The notes under the pieces were generated by a model. It had not been told where the DNA came from and ran no database searches. It worked only from the letters and a program-made list of their open reading frames with translations. Positions 1 through 8,278 of a DNA stretch of 64,000 nt are shown piece after piece (within the stretch, counting starts at the first letter, position 1; each line of letters starts with the position of its first letter). Origin of the DNA: SLHU01 sp009929975 (lineage in GTDB: Bacteria > Bacillota > Clostridia > Saccharofermentanales > UBA5734); the NCBI GenBank assembly GCA_040776905.1, contig JAXGZQ010000003.1, forward strand, positions 186,001 to 250,000, in the 5' to 3' direction. The position numbers and the translations under genes are program-made.

Positions 1-369
1 GAATTTAATCATCATCAGCCGATCTATCGTCAGCTCATTGATCATTTCTGCCAGCTGATCGTCAGTGGCAGCTGGGCTGCCGGTGACAGGGTTGAAAGTG
101 TCCGCAATCTTGCTGTCACTTATGAAGTCAATCCGAACACTGTACAGAGGGCTTTGAGTGAGCTTGAGCGAGAGGGGCTGCTGTTTACAGAACGGACCAG
201 TGGTCGTTTCATTACACGGGATCAAACACTGATCAAATCCATTCGCCAGAAGCTGGCCCGTGAGAAAACCGGACAGTATATCGCTCAGATGACAGCGCTG
301 GGCTGTTCAAAAGAGGAACTTGTAGAATTGATTCAGCAAAACTGGAGGTCAGATCATGTCATTGATTGA
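1..369 (+). CDS. GntR-family (YtrA subfamily) transcriptional regulator, 5'-truncated
   Basis: The open frame enters from the left edge, so the gene's start lies outside the window. The visible ~122 residues hold a winged helix-turn-helix (PIYRQLIDHF, then ESVRNLAVTYEVNPNTVQRA and LEREGLLF) followed by only a short C-terminal tail of about 45 residues. That is the size and layout of the YtrA subfamily, which lacks a large ligand-binding domain. Its last 14 bases overlap the start of the ABC ATPase gene, so the two are translationally coupled. Regulators of this type usually repress the ABC transporter operon they lead, commonly one answering cell-wall stress; that role is inferred. A start at the internal ATG at 154 would delete the DNA-binding helices, so the longer frame is preferred. 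Confidence 0.88.
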   Translation, partial: EFNHHQPIYRQLIDHFCQLIVSGSWAAGDRVESVRNLAVTYEVNPNTVQRALSELEREGLLFTERTSGRFITRDQTLIKSIRQKLAREKTGQYIAQMTALGCSKEELVELIQQNWRSDHVID

Positions 370-1063
370 AGTCAACAGCCTCAATAAGCACTATGGCAGC
401 AAGCGGGTCCTCAACAATCTGTCCTTGTCCCTGGGTGCCGGCAGAATTGTCGGTCTACTCGGACCAAATGGCTGCGGTAAAAGCACATTACTGAAAATAC
501 TGGCCGGCCTGATCGCGGATTATCAGGGAACCGTCAGGCTCGATGGGCACCAGCCCGATACCCATACCCGCTCAATCATTTCATATCTGCCTGAACGAAC
601 CTACCTCAGCGGCTGGATGCGTCCGATTGACGCTTTTGCCCTGTTCACTGATTTCTATAGCGATTTCGACCGGCAAAAAGCGGATGAGATGATGAACAAC
701 TTCAATCTGAATCCGAAACAGCCGATCAAAACCATGTCAAAAGGTATGCAGGAAAAACTTCAACTCATTCTGGTCATGTCGCGCAAAGCGAAGATCTATC
801 TGCTGGATGAACCGATGGGCGGTGTTGATCCGGCCGCACGAAGCATGATTCTTGATGTGGTATTAAAAAACTATCAGGATGATGCTCTGATGATTCTCGC
901 GACTCACATGATTTATGATGTGGAGAAAATTTTTGATGAAGTCGTGATGATGGGTTTTGCGGAACTGATTATGCAGGGTCAGACCGATCAGCTTCGGGAA
1001 CAGTACGGAAAAAGCATTGATGATTTATTCCGGGAGGTATTCAGATGTTCCGTCAGCTTGTAA
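356..1063 (+). CDS. ABC transporter ATP-binding protein
   Basis: A 235-residue nucleotide-binding subunit. Walker A is GPNGCGKST (residues 36-44), the signature is the slightly degenerate MSKGMQ (127-132), Walker B is IYLLDEP (147-153) and the switch histidine is in LATHM (H184). The ribosome site TGGAGG lies 8 bases before the ATG inside the end of the GntR gene. It pairs with the permease encoded next, whose start overlaps its 3' end. Context (YtrA-type regulator, single ATPase, single permease) resembles the YtrB-type export or stress-response transporters of Bacillota. The substrate cannot be read from the sequence. Confidence 0.93.
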   Translation: MSLIEVNSLNKHYGSKRVLNNLSLSLGAGRIVGLLGPNGCGKSTLLKILAGLIADYQGTVRLDGHQPDTHTRSIISYLPERTYLSGWMRPIDAFALFTDFYSDFDRQKADEMMNNFNLNPKQPIKTMSKGMQEKLQLILVMSRKAKIYLLDEPMGGVDPAARSMILDVVLKNYQDDALMILATHMIYDVEKIFDEVVMMGFAELIMQGQTDQLREQYGKSIDDLFREVFRCSVSL

Positions 1064-1887
1064 AACATGAATTGATCGCAACCCGTCGTCTGGTGCCGTT
1101 CATCTGGCTGGCAACCGCTGTGATCGCGGCAATTCATCTGATCGCTAACCAGATTGACATCCAGTGGCTGGCCGGTACATCGATGGTCTTCCTGATTCTT
1201 TTGGCGATCGGCCAGGTCATCATGACGTATGCCGTTGTTGTGATGCGATATTACAAAAATCTTTACGGTGATGAAGGATACCTCACCCATACACTTCCGG
1301 TCAAAGCCGGCAGTCTGCTGGGAAGCAAAGTGCTGACATCCTTTATCTGGCTGATGCTCAGCTATCTGGTCGCTGGTGCTGTCCTGATTGTCGTATTGAC
1401 CGCGATGAACAGCCAGCGTGATCTGACGCTGCTTCAAATGTATAGGGAAATTCAGTCAGCCATCGGCTTTACAGACACCCAGGCGGCTCTGCTCGCAGGA
1501 CTCGTCATCCTCTTTATCATCTATTCCCTGCTGCTGCAGTTGGCGCAGCTGTTCTTCGCGATGAGCTTCGGCAGCCAGTCCGCTTTCCACCGCCTGGGAC
1601 TGGCCGGGCCGATCATCACCTATCTGGTTCTGAATTTTCTGCTGGAGATGGCGATGTTGGTCATGATGGTCTTTGTTCCGCTCAGTCTGAAAATCACCCT
1701 GGACATGAACGGACGACCGACCGGTGATCTGGACCTCGTCGGCTATGGCATGATTGAAATGATCCGTAATCCGCAGACCGCCTCCCCGATCATCGGTCTT
1801 GGCGGCATCCTCTTTACAGTCCTGGCCATGGCGGCTTTGTACTGGGGCAGCCACCGGCTGATCGAGAGACGGACGAGCCTGCGCTGA
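1045..1887 (+). CDS. ABC transporter permease subunit
   Basis: A 280-residue integral membrane protein with about six or seven hydrophobic stretches (roughly residues 15-35, 45-68, 95-120, 148-172, 180-200, 205-225 and 248-268) and a positively charged start (KHELIATRRL). It starts within the end of the ATPase gene, so the two subunits are co-translated (RBS GGGAGG). The fold type is that of ABC-2-like permeases found with YtrB-type ATPases. No binding protein is encoded beside it, which fits an exporter rather than an importer. It ends 14 bases from the convergent aldolase gene. Confidence 0.85.
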   Translation: MFRQLVKHELIATRRLVPFIWLATAVIAAIHLIANQIDIQWLAGTSMVFLILLAIGQVIMTYAVVVMRYYKNLYGDEGYLTHTLPVKAGSLLGSKVLTSFIWLMLSYLVAGAVLIVVLTAMNSQRDLTLLQMYREIQSAIGFTDTQAALLAGLVILFIIYSLLLQLAQLFFAMSFGSQSAFHRLGLAGPIITYLVLNFLLEMAMLVMMVFVPLSLKITLDMNGRPTGDLDLVGYGMIEMIRNPQTASPIIGLGGILFTVLAMAALYWGSHRLIERRTSLR

Positions 1888-1901
1888 GCCGCCGTGCCTG
1901 A

Positions 1902-2795
1902 TCAGATCAGGTCTTCAATGACGAGCAATTCACGCACAGCCGCGATCTGCTCGCCGGTCGGTGATTTAATTGGATATGTACAGTCCGGATGAACATGAAA
2001 GCCGCGCAAATTCAGCGCGGCTTTCATCAGTGGAATAAACGGTGTGCAGATGGCATAAAACGGCATCAGTCGATTGATTTTCTGCTGATTGGCGGCAACC
2101 TTCACCAGATCTTTCGTCTGAAACCCCTGAACCCAGTCCGAACAGATTTCCGGAACCAGATTGGAAAGGGCACCGATACAACCGTTGCCTCCGGACAGTA
2201 CCGTATGAGCGAAATTCTCATCGTAACCGGCATAAATCCGGAACTCCGGATAGTCCGGCCTGACGGCGTTGATCAGGTCCCGGGTATGGACCATCGAGGA
2301 AACGGTATCCTTATAACCGACGATATGGCGATGCCGGCGCAGAAGTGTCAGCGTGATCTCCGGCGTCAAATCATAACCGGTCCGCTCGGGATAGTTATAT
2401 AAGTATATTGGTCCCCGAACCCTTTCAGCCACCTGATTATAGTACTGAAAGATGCTTTCAGCCGATAGATTAATGTAATAAGGACCGACAATCATGACAC
2501 CATCAGCACCAAGATCAAGGGCCTCATTTGAAAGGGTGACGGTGTCGTCAATATTCATGCAGCCTGTCCCGATCAGCACTTTCGTCCGACCGGCGATCTC
2601 ACCCAGGGCGAACCGGGTCAGCTCGCGCCTTTGTGTCATGGACATGCCGAAAAACTCACCTGCGCTGCCCAGAATGACCAGCCCGTCAAGCCCCGACTCA
2701 ATCAGACGATCATACAGGCGGCGGCAGCTGTCTTTGTCAATGCCGCCTTTCTGATCAAATAACGTAACGACAGGGGTAAGATATTCTGCGTTCAT
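1902..2795 (-). CDS. Dihydrodipicolinate synthase/N-acetylneuraminate lyase-family aldolase
   Basis: A 297-residue class I TIM-barrel aldolase or dehydratase. The Schiff-base lysine is K162 in VGYKDT; the pocket has the GSAGE motif (43-47) and Tyr133 in YLYNYPERTG. The start is the ATG of MNAEYL because AGAAAGGAA precedes it; the frame runs open further upstream but into the next gene. It is the last gene of the long minus-strand catabolic operon. With PLP lyases and RidA proteins upstream, a 2-keto-3-deoxy-acid aldolase fits better than lysine biosynthesis, since no other lysine gene is near. The exact substrate is unknown. Confidence 0.9.
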   Translation of the reverse strand: MNAEYLTPVVTLFDQKGGIDKDSCRRLYDRLIESGLDGLVILGSAGEFFGMSMTQRRELTRFALGEIAGRTKVLIGTGCMNIDDTVTLSNEALDLGADGVMIVGPYYINLSAESIFQYYNQVAERVRGPIYLYNYPERTGYDLTPEITLTLLRRHRHIVGYKDTVSSMVHTRDLINAVRPDYPEFRIYAGYDENFAHTVLSGGNGCIGALSNLVPEICSDWVQGFQTKDLVKVAANQQKINRLMPFYAICTPFIPLMKAALNLRGFHVHPDCTYPIKSPTGEQIAAVRELLVIEDLI

Positions 2796-2826
2796 ATTGG
2801 GTTCCTTTCTTTGTGAATCAATCGGG

Positions 2827-3597
2827 TCAGCGGGCAAGCCAGCCGCCATCGACAGCCAGTGTAAAGCCATGGATATAGTCTGATGCCTTTGCTGCCAGAA
2901 AAATACTGGCTCCGACCAGATCGTCCGGGGTCCCCCAGCGGCCTGCCGGTATACGCGACAGGATATCGGCTGAGCGCTGAGTATCAACACGAATCGGTTC
3001 AGTCATGTGAGTGGCCATATAGCCTGGTGCGATCGCGTTCACATTAATTTGATGCGGTGCCCATTCATTGGCCATCGCCATGGTCATCCCCTTGACAGCA
3101 TGCTTCGCCGCTGTATAGGCCGGTACGCGAATACCTCCCTGATACGAGAGCATTGACGCGATGTTGATAATCTTGCCCCCTCCACCTTGCCTGATGAACT
3201 GTTTCGCCACAGCCTGCGCAAGAAAATAGACTGATTTTGCGTCAACACTGAGCACATCATCCCAATCCGCTTCCGTGAAATCAATGGCCTTTTGCCTTCG
3301 GGTGATTCCAGCATTATTCACGAGAATATCGATTTGGCCAAAAGCAGCCAGGCTCTGACGAATAATCCGCTCAATCGGCTGACAATCGATCAGGTCTGCC
3401 TGAACGGCCAGAAAAGATCCACCGGCATCTTCAACCATCCGGCGGGTTTCATCCATACCACTTCGGCTGACGCCGACAACGCGGGCTCCGGCTTCGGCAT
3501 AACCCACACAGATGGCCTGTCCAAGTCCGACAGATGCTCCGGTCACAATTGCGACACGGTTTTCAAGACTGAATAACTCATTCATTCCGGTCATCAT
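2827..3597 (-). CDS. SDR-family oxidoreductase, catalytically intact
   Basis: A 256-residue classical short-chain dehydrogenase. The cofactor motif TGASVGLG is at 19-26, NNAG at 94-97 and the catalytic set at S148, Y161 and K165 (YTAAK). Similar enzymes oxidise or reduce gluconate- and 2-keto-3-deoxy-sugar-acid-type substrates. AGGATGG lies upstream of a pair of adjacent ATGs, so the true start may be one codon downstream. It sits 31 bases before the aldolase gene and is separated from the next RidA gene upstream by 227 bases holding a stem-loop. It and the SDR domain of the fusion protein are the only two SDRs of this operon that keep the full catalytic set. Confidence 0.92.
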   Translation of the reverse strand: MMTGMNELFSLENRVAIVTGASVGLGQAICVGYAEAGARVVGVSRSGMDETRRMVEDAGGSFLAVQADLIDCQPIERIIRQSLAAFGQIDILVNNAGITRRQKAIDFTEADWDDVLSVDAKSVYFLAQAVAKQFIRQGGGGKIINIASMLSYQGGIRVPAYTAAKHAVKGMTMAMANEWAPHQINVNAIAPGYMATHMTEPIRVDTQRSADILSRIPAGRWGTPDDLVGASIFLAAKASDYIHGFTLAVDGGWLAR

Positions 3598-3707
3598 TTT
3601 TCTACCATCCTGTTTCTAACTGTCTGAATCATGAGATCATGATAGCAAAATGCGGCATCGCTGGCTATTCCGACCACAGGATGTTCTGCCGGATTAAACA
3701 TAACACA

Positions 3708-3738
3708 ATCGGCCTGTCACTGACCATGACAGACCGAT
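3708..3738 (-). other. Stem-loop in the 227-base gap inside the catabolic operon
   Basis: Twelve paired positions with one mismatch (ATCGGCCTGTCA against TGACAGACCGAT) close a 7-base loop. It lies between a RidA gene upstream and the SDR/aldolase pair downstream on the minus strand. No clear run of T follows, so it may be an RNA-stability or attenuation element rather than a simple terminator. Nothing else is recognised in this gap. Confidence 0.4.
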
Positions 3739-3824
3739 CGAAAAGGACTCGTGACATTCTTCCCGCACCTTCAGACCAGATTTCGCTGATCATCCCAGCC
3801 CGGAAGGATGGCGTTATGCTCTTG

Positions 3825-4283
3825 TTATTCCTTTATTGACAGGATCAGTTCGATTTCAGCTGCGGTATTGCCGACCGGCAAATGGCGTGTTCCCATTACA
3901 GTCCGGGTATGTTTGCCGCGCTCACCAAAAACAGTGTGCAGAACATCGGAAAATCCATCGAATACCTTGTCCAGGTCGTGGAAGTCATCGTCGCAGGAAA
4001 TCAATCCGAACGCACGATGGAACTGATCAATCCGGTCGAGATCACCGATTTCCTCACGAATCATCATCAGCTGGATGGTCGCGATATGCTGGCAGGCCAG
4101 ATAGCCGTCTTCAAATGTCAGGTTCTCGCCGACTCGGCCCTGGCGGAACTCCGCGCATCCGGATCCCGACGTAAAGAGCAGGTTGCCGACCCGACGGACA
4201 CCAACAAGCGCACGGCCTTTGTAATCCATGTAATTGATATTAAGCTCGGCTGCTTTCTGATCAAGAAGTTGATTGATATTCAT
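3825..4283 (-). CDS. RidA/YjgF-family protein, long form (copy 1)
   Basis: A 152-residue member of the longer YjgF/UK114-like group (about 150 residues against 125-130 for classical RidA). The conserved pattern is visible: a GNLLFTSGSG strand, then GEDLTFEDGYLACQ-like helix residues and ERGKHTRTVMG, whose Arg is in the position of the imine-binding Arg of RidA. RidA enzymes hydrolyse reactive enamine/imine products of PLP lyases to keto acids. The start is the ATG after AAGGAGGATGTAGA; an earlier in-frame ATG overlaps the neighbour's stop. Two more copies lie in this operon. Function as the hydrolase serving the adjacent PLP lyases is inferred. Confidence 0.88.
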   Translation of the reverse strand: MNINQLLDQKAAELNINYMDYKGRALVGVRRVGNLLFTSGSGCAEFRQGRVGENLTFEDGYLACQHIATIQLMMIREEIGDLDRIDQFHRAFGLISCDDDFHDLDKVFDGFSDVLHTVFGERGKHTRTVMGTRHLPVGNTAAEIELILSIKE

Positions 4284-4300
4284 TCTACATCCTCCTTCTT

Positions 4301-4777
4301 TCATGGCCGGATCTTGATGATCGCGTCACAGATGACCGGCACATTATTGTTGAGATTGGTCGCGCCCATATCTGAACGGGCATGCATACCTCTTTCACCA
4401 AACATCTCGGTCATCAGGTCCGTAAACCCGTCGGCGACCTGGCCGAGTTCGGTAAACCCTTCAATGCCGTTGACCAGAGCCATGACTTTCAGAAAACAGT
4501 CGACACGATCCAGATCACCCAGGGCATCTTTGATCACAGTCAGCATATTGATACCGACCAGCCGTGCGGCCCGATATCCTTCTTCCGTATTGTACTCCTT
4601 ACCCAGACGTCCAACGAAAGCCGGTTTCCCGTCGGGACCGGTCGGTTCGATTCCGGTAATGAACAGCAAATCATCGTAGATCGAATAACGGACCGCTCCA
4701 CGGCCACTCGCGATTTTGGTCGCGTCACCGAAGATTTCCAGACCAATGTCATTCAATCTTTTTTCTGCAATACTCAT
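4301..4777 (-). CDS. RidA/YjgF-family protein, long form (copy 2)
   Basis: A 158-residue paralogue of the neighbouring RidA-type gene, with the same layout: DDLLFITGIEP strand, TEEGYRAARLVG helix, ALGDLDRVDCFLK and ERGMHARSDMG with the likely active-site Arg, ending NNNVPVICDAIIKI. Its start overlaps the stop of the PLP lyase by 4 bases (ATGA), so a PLP lyase and a RidA are translationally coupled. That coupling suits rapid handling of an unstable enamine. Divergence from copies 1 and 3 is substantial, so they may act on different imines or form hetero-oligomers (speculative). Confidence 0.9.
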   Translation of the reverse strand: MSIAEKRLNDIGLEIFGDATKIASGRGAVRYSIYDDLLFITGIEPTGPDGKPAFVGRLGKEYNTEEGYRAARLVGINMLTVIKDALGDLDRVDCFLKVMALVNGIEGFTELGQVADGFTDLMTEMFGERGMHARSDMGATNLNNNVPVICDAIIKIRP

Positions 4778-5907
4778 CGTAATCCTCCTTCTGTTTGTGA
4801 AAAATGCGTTGCGGCTTTGATAACATATCGAATCACTGTGTCGACTTCATCATCGACTAGGAGCAGCGGATTGATGAACAACCCGTTTTCACCATATTTC
4901 CCAATGACAATTCCCGGGTCACCTTCTCGGAGAGATTTCACCATGTCATCAGCGGAAAATGAACCGGTGATTTTCGCGTTGATATAGGGATAGGACTGAC
5001 CGGTCGGACCGGGATACACGCGTTCGCAGGCAAACAGTCCGGTCGCGTCAAGTGAAGATCGGATATATTGTCCGCGCGATTCAATCACCGCGATTTTATT
5101 AGCGACCATGCCCGGTTTGAGATACTCCTCAAGCGCGGTAAAAAGTCCGACAATTTCTTCCCGACCGACCTTCTGTGACCGGGCAATCCCATGAGTCGGC
5201 GGACCGATCATGGCAACACCGTCAATGATCCATTTTTTGCCCAGAACGAGCCCGCTGCCCTGCGGCCCTCGCAAGCCTTTACCGCCGGAAAAACAAACTG
5301 CATCCGCACCGGCCTCGGTAAAACGCCAGAGATTGTCAATCGGCGGCAGCTGTGCCGCCGCGTCGACGATGAGCGGCAGATCATATTCTTTGGCTGCTTT
5401 GACCGTATCTTCAAACGACACTGATGTGCTCCAGGCATGATACAGATCAAAAAAGAAAATCGCGGCGGTCTGATCCGTCACAGCCTCGCGCAGCTTATCC
5501 GCTTCACCCGGTCCGGCATCCACAAAGATCGTCTTGCCGCCGGCAATGTTGATCGCCCGGTTATAGCCGGTTCTCTGTTTTGTCATGATCAGGAATTCAT
5601 TTTTCATGCCGGTCGTATCAGGCAGCTGCTTTTGACGGTCAAGGTCTTGTCCCGCCATGCAGATCGCCGCGCACATGGTCAAAGCAGCGCTTGCTCCTGC
5701 CGTGATATAGGCGGCTTCATTACGGGTCATACGGGCGATCTGTTCACCGGCTTTTTTTTGCAGATCCGCAATCTCAACAAAATTTTCCGCCGCTTCACGC
5801 ATCGCGTCCGCGACATAGTCCGGCATACGGGATCCTCCAAATATGGATACCGTATCCAGTGCATTGATATAGGTCTTGACACCCAGATCTTCATAGAGTC
5901 CCATCAT
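4774..5907 (-). CDS. SelA/DgaE-like PLP-dependent lyase
   Basis: A 377-residue PLP enzyme of the selenocysteine-synthase-like branch of the aspartate aminotransferase fold. The cofactor lysine is K210 in CFSGGKGLRGPQ and the pyridine-binding Asp is D182 in LIVDAAAQLPP. The GGKGLRGPQ box is characteristic of D-glucosaminate-6-phosphate ammonia lyase (DgaE) relatives rather than true SelA, which is longer and binds tRNA. The reaction is probably an elimination releasing ammonia or water from an amino acid or amino-sugar acid. A paralogue forms the C-terminal half of the fusion gene further upstream in the operon. AGGATGG precedes two adjacent ATGs. The substrate is unknown. Confidence 0.9.
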   Translation of the reverse strand: MMGLYEDLGVKTYINALDTVSIFGGSRMPDYVADAMREAAENFVEIADLQKKAGEQIARMTRNEAAYITAGASAALTMCAAICMAGQDLDRQKQLPDTTGMKNEFLIMTKQRTGYNRAINIAGGKTIFVDAGPGEADKLREAVTDQTAAIFFFDLYHAWSTSVSFEDTVKAAKEYDLPLIVDAAAQLPPIDNLWRFTEAGADAVCFSGGKGLRGPQGSGLVLGKKWIIDGVAMIGPPTHGIARSQKVGREEIVGLFTALEEYLKPGMVANKIAVIESRGQYIRSSLDATGLFACERVYPGPTGQSYPYINAKITGSFSADDMVKSLREGDPGIVIGKYGENGLFINPLLLVDDEVDTVIRYVIKAATHFSQTEGGLR

Positions 5908-5911
5908 CGTC

Positions 5912-6562
5912 TTACCATCCTGTTATTCTTGCTTCACCGACTGTTATTGATGATCCCGTCACGTAGCTGGATTCCTCATCCAGCAGATATTGAATGGCCC
6001 GGATCATGCTTTGACAATTATTCTTCCGGTCGTTGACCATCAGGCAATTGACCCGGACACGATGGCGAAATCCATCCATGGCGGCGGACCTGGCAAATGA
6101 TTCCAAACCGCCGAAGGCAGCAGCATAAGCGATCTTGCCCGGTCGAGGATGAACGGGATCCGTCGGTGTGATGAACACGATTGATCCGTGATGTTTCTGG
6201 ATCATCAGCCGCATGATCTGTCGTGCTGCCCGCATTGCATACGTCATATTCGCTTCGAGCACCCGATTGAAATCACTCATCGTCATATCAGCCAGTGCCA
6301 CGCTGGCATCATGATCCGCCAGGCAGACCAGTCCGTCAATATTGCCCAGATGCTGGCAGGCTTGTATAACAGCCTGTTCAACAGACTCCGGCACCGCTGT
6401 GTCACAAGGCAGATTGATGCCCTGACCTGCCGGAACGGTCTCGGGTTCGATTCTCGTGTCATACAGAGCGGCAACTTTCCAGCTTTGCCGGCGCAGCGCG
6501 TCGACGACAGCCCATCCTGTCCCGTCCTGGATCCCGAGAACAACCACCGAAAATGAGTGCAA
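5912..6562 (-). CDS. Degenerate SDR-fold protein without catalytic Lys
   Basis: A 216-residue Rossmann protein in the SDR family by overall pattern: VVVLGIQDGTGWAV at the start, IDGLVCLADHD for the NNAG strand, GSIVFITPTDP, then YAAAFGGLESFARSAA and a C-terminal SSYVTGSSITVGE. The glycine motif is altered, and in the YxxxK helix Tyr146 is kept but position 150 is Phe, so normal SDR catalysis is unlikely. The start is probably TTG after GAGGTGATGGCTG, since the gene directly follows the double-SDR gene. It may be a structural partner of an active SDR, or may bind a ligand; that is inference. Confidence 0.75.
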   Translation of the reverse strand: MHSFSVVVLGIQDGTGWAVVDALRRQSWKVAALYDTRIEPETVPAGQGINLPCDTAVPESVEQAVIQACQHLGNIDGLVCLADHDASVALADMTMSDFNRVLEANMTYAMRAARQIMRLMIQKHHGSIVFITPTDPVHPRPGKIAYAAAFGGLESFARSAAMDGFRHRVRVNCLMVNDRKNNCQSMIRAIQYLLDEESSYVTGSSITVGEARITGW

Positions 6563-6568
6563 CAGCCA

Positions 6569-7753
6569 TCACCTCGCTTTGAAATAATAGATCATGTTGG
6601 CATGTGCCAGCGTTCGAATGCCTCCATTGACCGGAATACATTGTCCGGTCACAGACGAGGACTGATCCGACAGGAGAAAAATGGCGGCATCAATGACATC
6701 GAGATCATCGTCCCGTTTCGGAATCAGCTGCATTCCGTCCAGAATGGCCTCTGACTCCGCACCATACTGATCCGCATAAAGATCCTGGTATTCCTGCGTA
6801 AGCCCATTGGCCAGCGCGCCGGCCATGATGATGTTGCAGCGAACCTTGTCATACATTCGGTTGATCTGCAGCATCAAGTCCTTTAAAGCCCCCACAGAAG
6901 CAGACACGGCCGCGGTCAGCCTTGCCCCTCCTGTCAGGTTGTCGGTCGCGATCAGAAGAATCGTGCCGCCCTGACCGGATTGCATCCGTTGTGCGGCCCT
7001 CAGGCAAAGCGCATGAGCCCGGATATAATTGGTCTGCCAGATTTCGTCAAACTCGTCTTCGCGAAGGTCACTGATATGCCGCAGGATCGCGGTGCTGACA
7101 AGGAAAAGTAGAGTATGGGCCTGATCAGGATCATCGGTCAAAACCACCTGGCCGCCCAGCCGGCTGACCAGTTTATCCGTCAGGGCACATTGTGGTTCAG
7201 CATATAGCATTTTGACAGGGCCATGAAATTGCGTCCCGGCACACCGGCTGCGGATCTGATCCGCGGCGGAAAAATCCGCGTGATGCGTCCAGAGGGTCTG
7301 ACCGGTGACATTCTTGCTCATATCACTGGCCAGGTACAGTGCCGCGTTGGCATAGCGCTCAACGTTTTCGCCGACGGTCTCTTTAGACGAATCCGTTATC
7401 AGATGTGAAACGAAATTCACACGAATGTCAAATTTGCACACATCCATCGCGATCGCATAGCCCATCGCCCGCATGGCTTCTGTCGGGTTTATATAGATGA
7501 CAGACCCGCGGCGCTGCCGCTGCATAGGGCGCAGCGCTTTCTGCGTCATGAAGCAGCACGGCTTCGTCACCTCATCAAGTGCTCCGGCGTCCGGCTGATT
7601 CACAATATAAACGAAGATATCACAATCTGAATCAGCCTCTGCCGCGCAGGCGCCATGCTGCTGAAACAAGTCGTCAATGGAACCGGCAATGGCAGATCCA
7701 TTGTCACCAGCCAGACAATATCGTTTATACTCGAGAAGCCGGTCAAATTTCAT
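6569..7753 (-). CDS. Tandem double SDR-fold protein, both halves catalytically degenerate
   Basis: A 394-residue protein made of two SDR-like halves (about residues 1-165 and 175-385). Each half keeps the C-terminal SDR hallmark: LYLASDMSKNVTGQ in the first and FLLSDQSSSVTGQCIPVNGG in the second. Neither has a TGxxxGxG loop, and neither has YxxxK. In the first half the Ser/Tyr/Lys region is shortened; in the second, the place of the YxxxK helix reads AAVSASVGALK. ATG at MKFDRLL is chosen because GAGGG precedes it; a longer form would lack a ribosome site. It sits between a RidA gene and another degenerate SDR. The role is unknown; a scaffold or binding protein is possible. Confidence 0.72.
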   Translation of the reverse strand: MKFDRLLEYKRYCLAGDNGSAIAGSIDDLFQQHGACAAEADSDCDIFVYIVNQPDAGALDEVTKPCCFMTQKALRPMQRQRRGSVIYINPTEAMRAMGYAIAMDVCKFDIRVNFVSHLITDSSKETVGENVERYANAALYLASDMSKNVTGQTLWTHHADFSAADQIRSRCAGTQFHGPVKMLYAEPQCALTDKLVSRLGGQVVLTDDPDQAHTLLFLVSTAILRHISDLREDEFDEIWQTNYIRAHALCLRAAQRMQSGQGGTILLIATDNLTGGARLTAAVSASVGALKDLMLQINRMYDKVRCNIIMAGALANGLTQEYQDLYADQYGAESEAILDGMQLIPKRDDDLDVIDAAIFLLSDQSSSVTGQCIPVNGGIRTLAHANMIYYFKAR

Positions 7754-7792
7754 AAATCCCTCGTTCATCCGTTTTTGAACCGATGAAAACTC

Positions 7793-8260
7793 TTATGCTT
7801 TCAGTTTGATGATCATATCCGCGACAATCGGGACATTGTCCTGATGATTACCACAGCCCATCGCGGCTCTGGCATGCTGCCCGTTATGGCCGAAAGCCTG
7901 TGTAAAGACATCCGAAAAGCCGTTCAACGCGGCTGGCATACCGAAGAAGTCGCCACCGGAATTGATCAGTCCGAGTGCTTTGACAAAATAGTCGATCCGG
8001 TCAAGATCTCCAATCGCGTCTTTGATGGTCGCCAGCATTGATATCGCCGCCAGACGACCGGCATCATAAGCGTCTTCCGGTGTCAGATCGTCACCGATCC
8101 GTCCCTGGATCAATGGGTTGCCGGATGCGTCGAACGGGCCATGCCCTGAGATGAACAATAAGTCCCTGTAGCGGCGGAACGCGAGTTTTCCACACCCTTT
8201 TCTGTCAACACTGTCGATCTCAATTCCCATTTCACTTAATCTTCGTTCAGCGTTACTCAT
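7793..8260 (-). CDS. RidA/YjgF-family protein, long form (copy 3)
   Basis: A 155-residue RidA relative, clearly closest to copy 2: RDLLFISGHGP strand, TPEDAYDAGRLAA helix, AIGDLDRIDYFVKALGL and NGQHARAAMGCG with the candidate active-site Arg, ending VPIVADMIIKL. GGAGG precedes the ATG. It lies 18 bases downstream of the SDR-PLP lyase fusion gene, so both PLP lyases of the operon have a RidA gene directly behind them. The pairing supports a deaminase role on the lyase product. Otherwise it could have another of the varied functions reported for this superfamily. Confidence 0.9.
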   Translation of the reverse strand: MSNAERRLSEMGIEIDSVDRKGCGKLAFRRYRDLLFISGHGPFDASGNPLIQGRIGDDLTPEDAYDAGRLAAISMLATIKDAIGDLDRIDYFVKALGLINSGGDFFGMPAALNGFSDVFTQAFGHNGQHARAAMGCGNHQDNVPIVADMIIKLKA

Positions 8261-8278
8261 GATTTTCCTCCCTGTTAC

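Noticed and set aside
1902..2795. Biosynthetic dihydrodipicolinate synthase (DapA)
   Set aside because: The fold agrees, but the neighbours are catabolic (PLP lyases, SDRs, RidA) and no lysine genes are present.
4774..5907. True selenocysteine synthase (SelA)
   Set aside because: Shorter than SelA, lacks the N-terminal tRNA-binding part, has a paralogue fused to an SDR, and no selB or tRNA-Sec is nearby.
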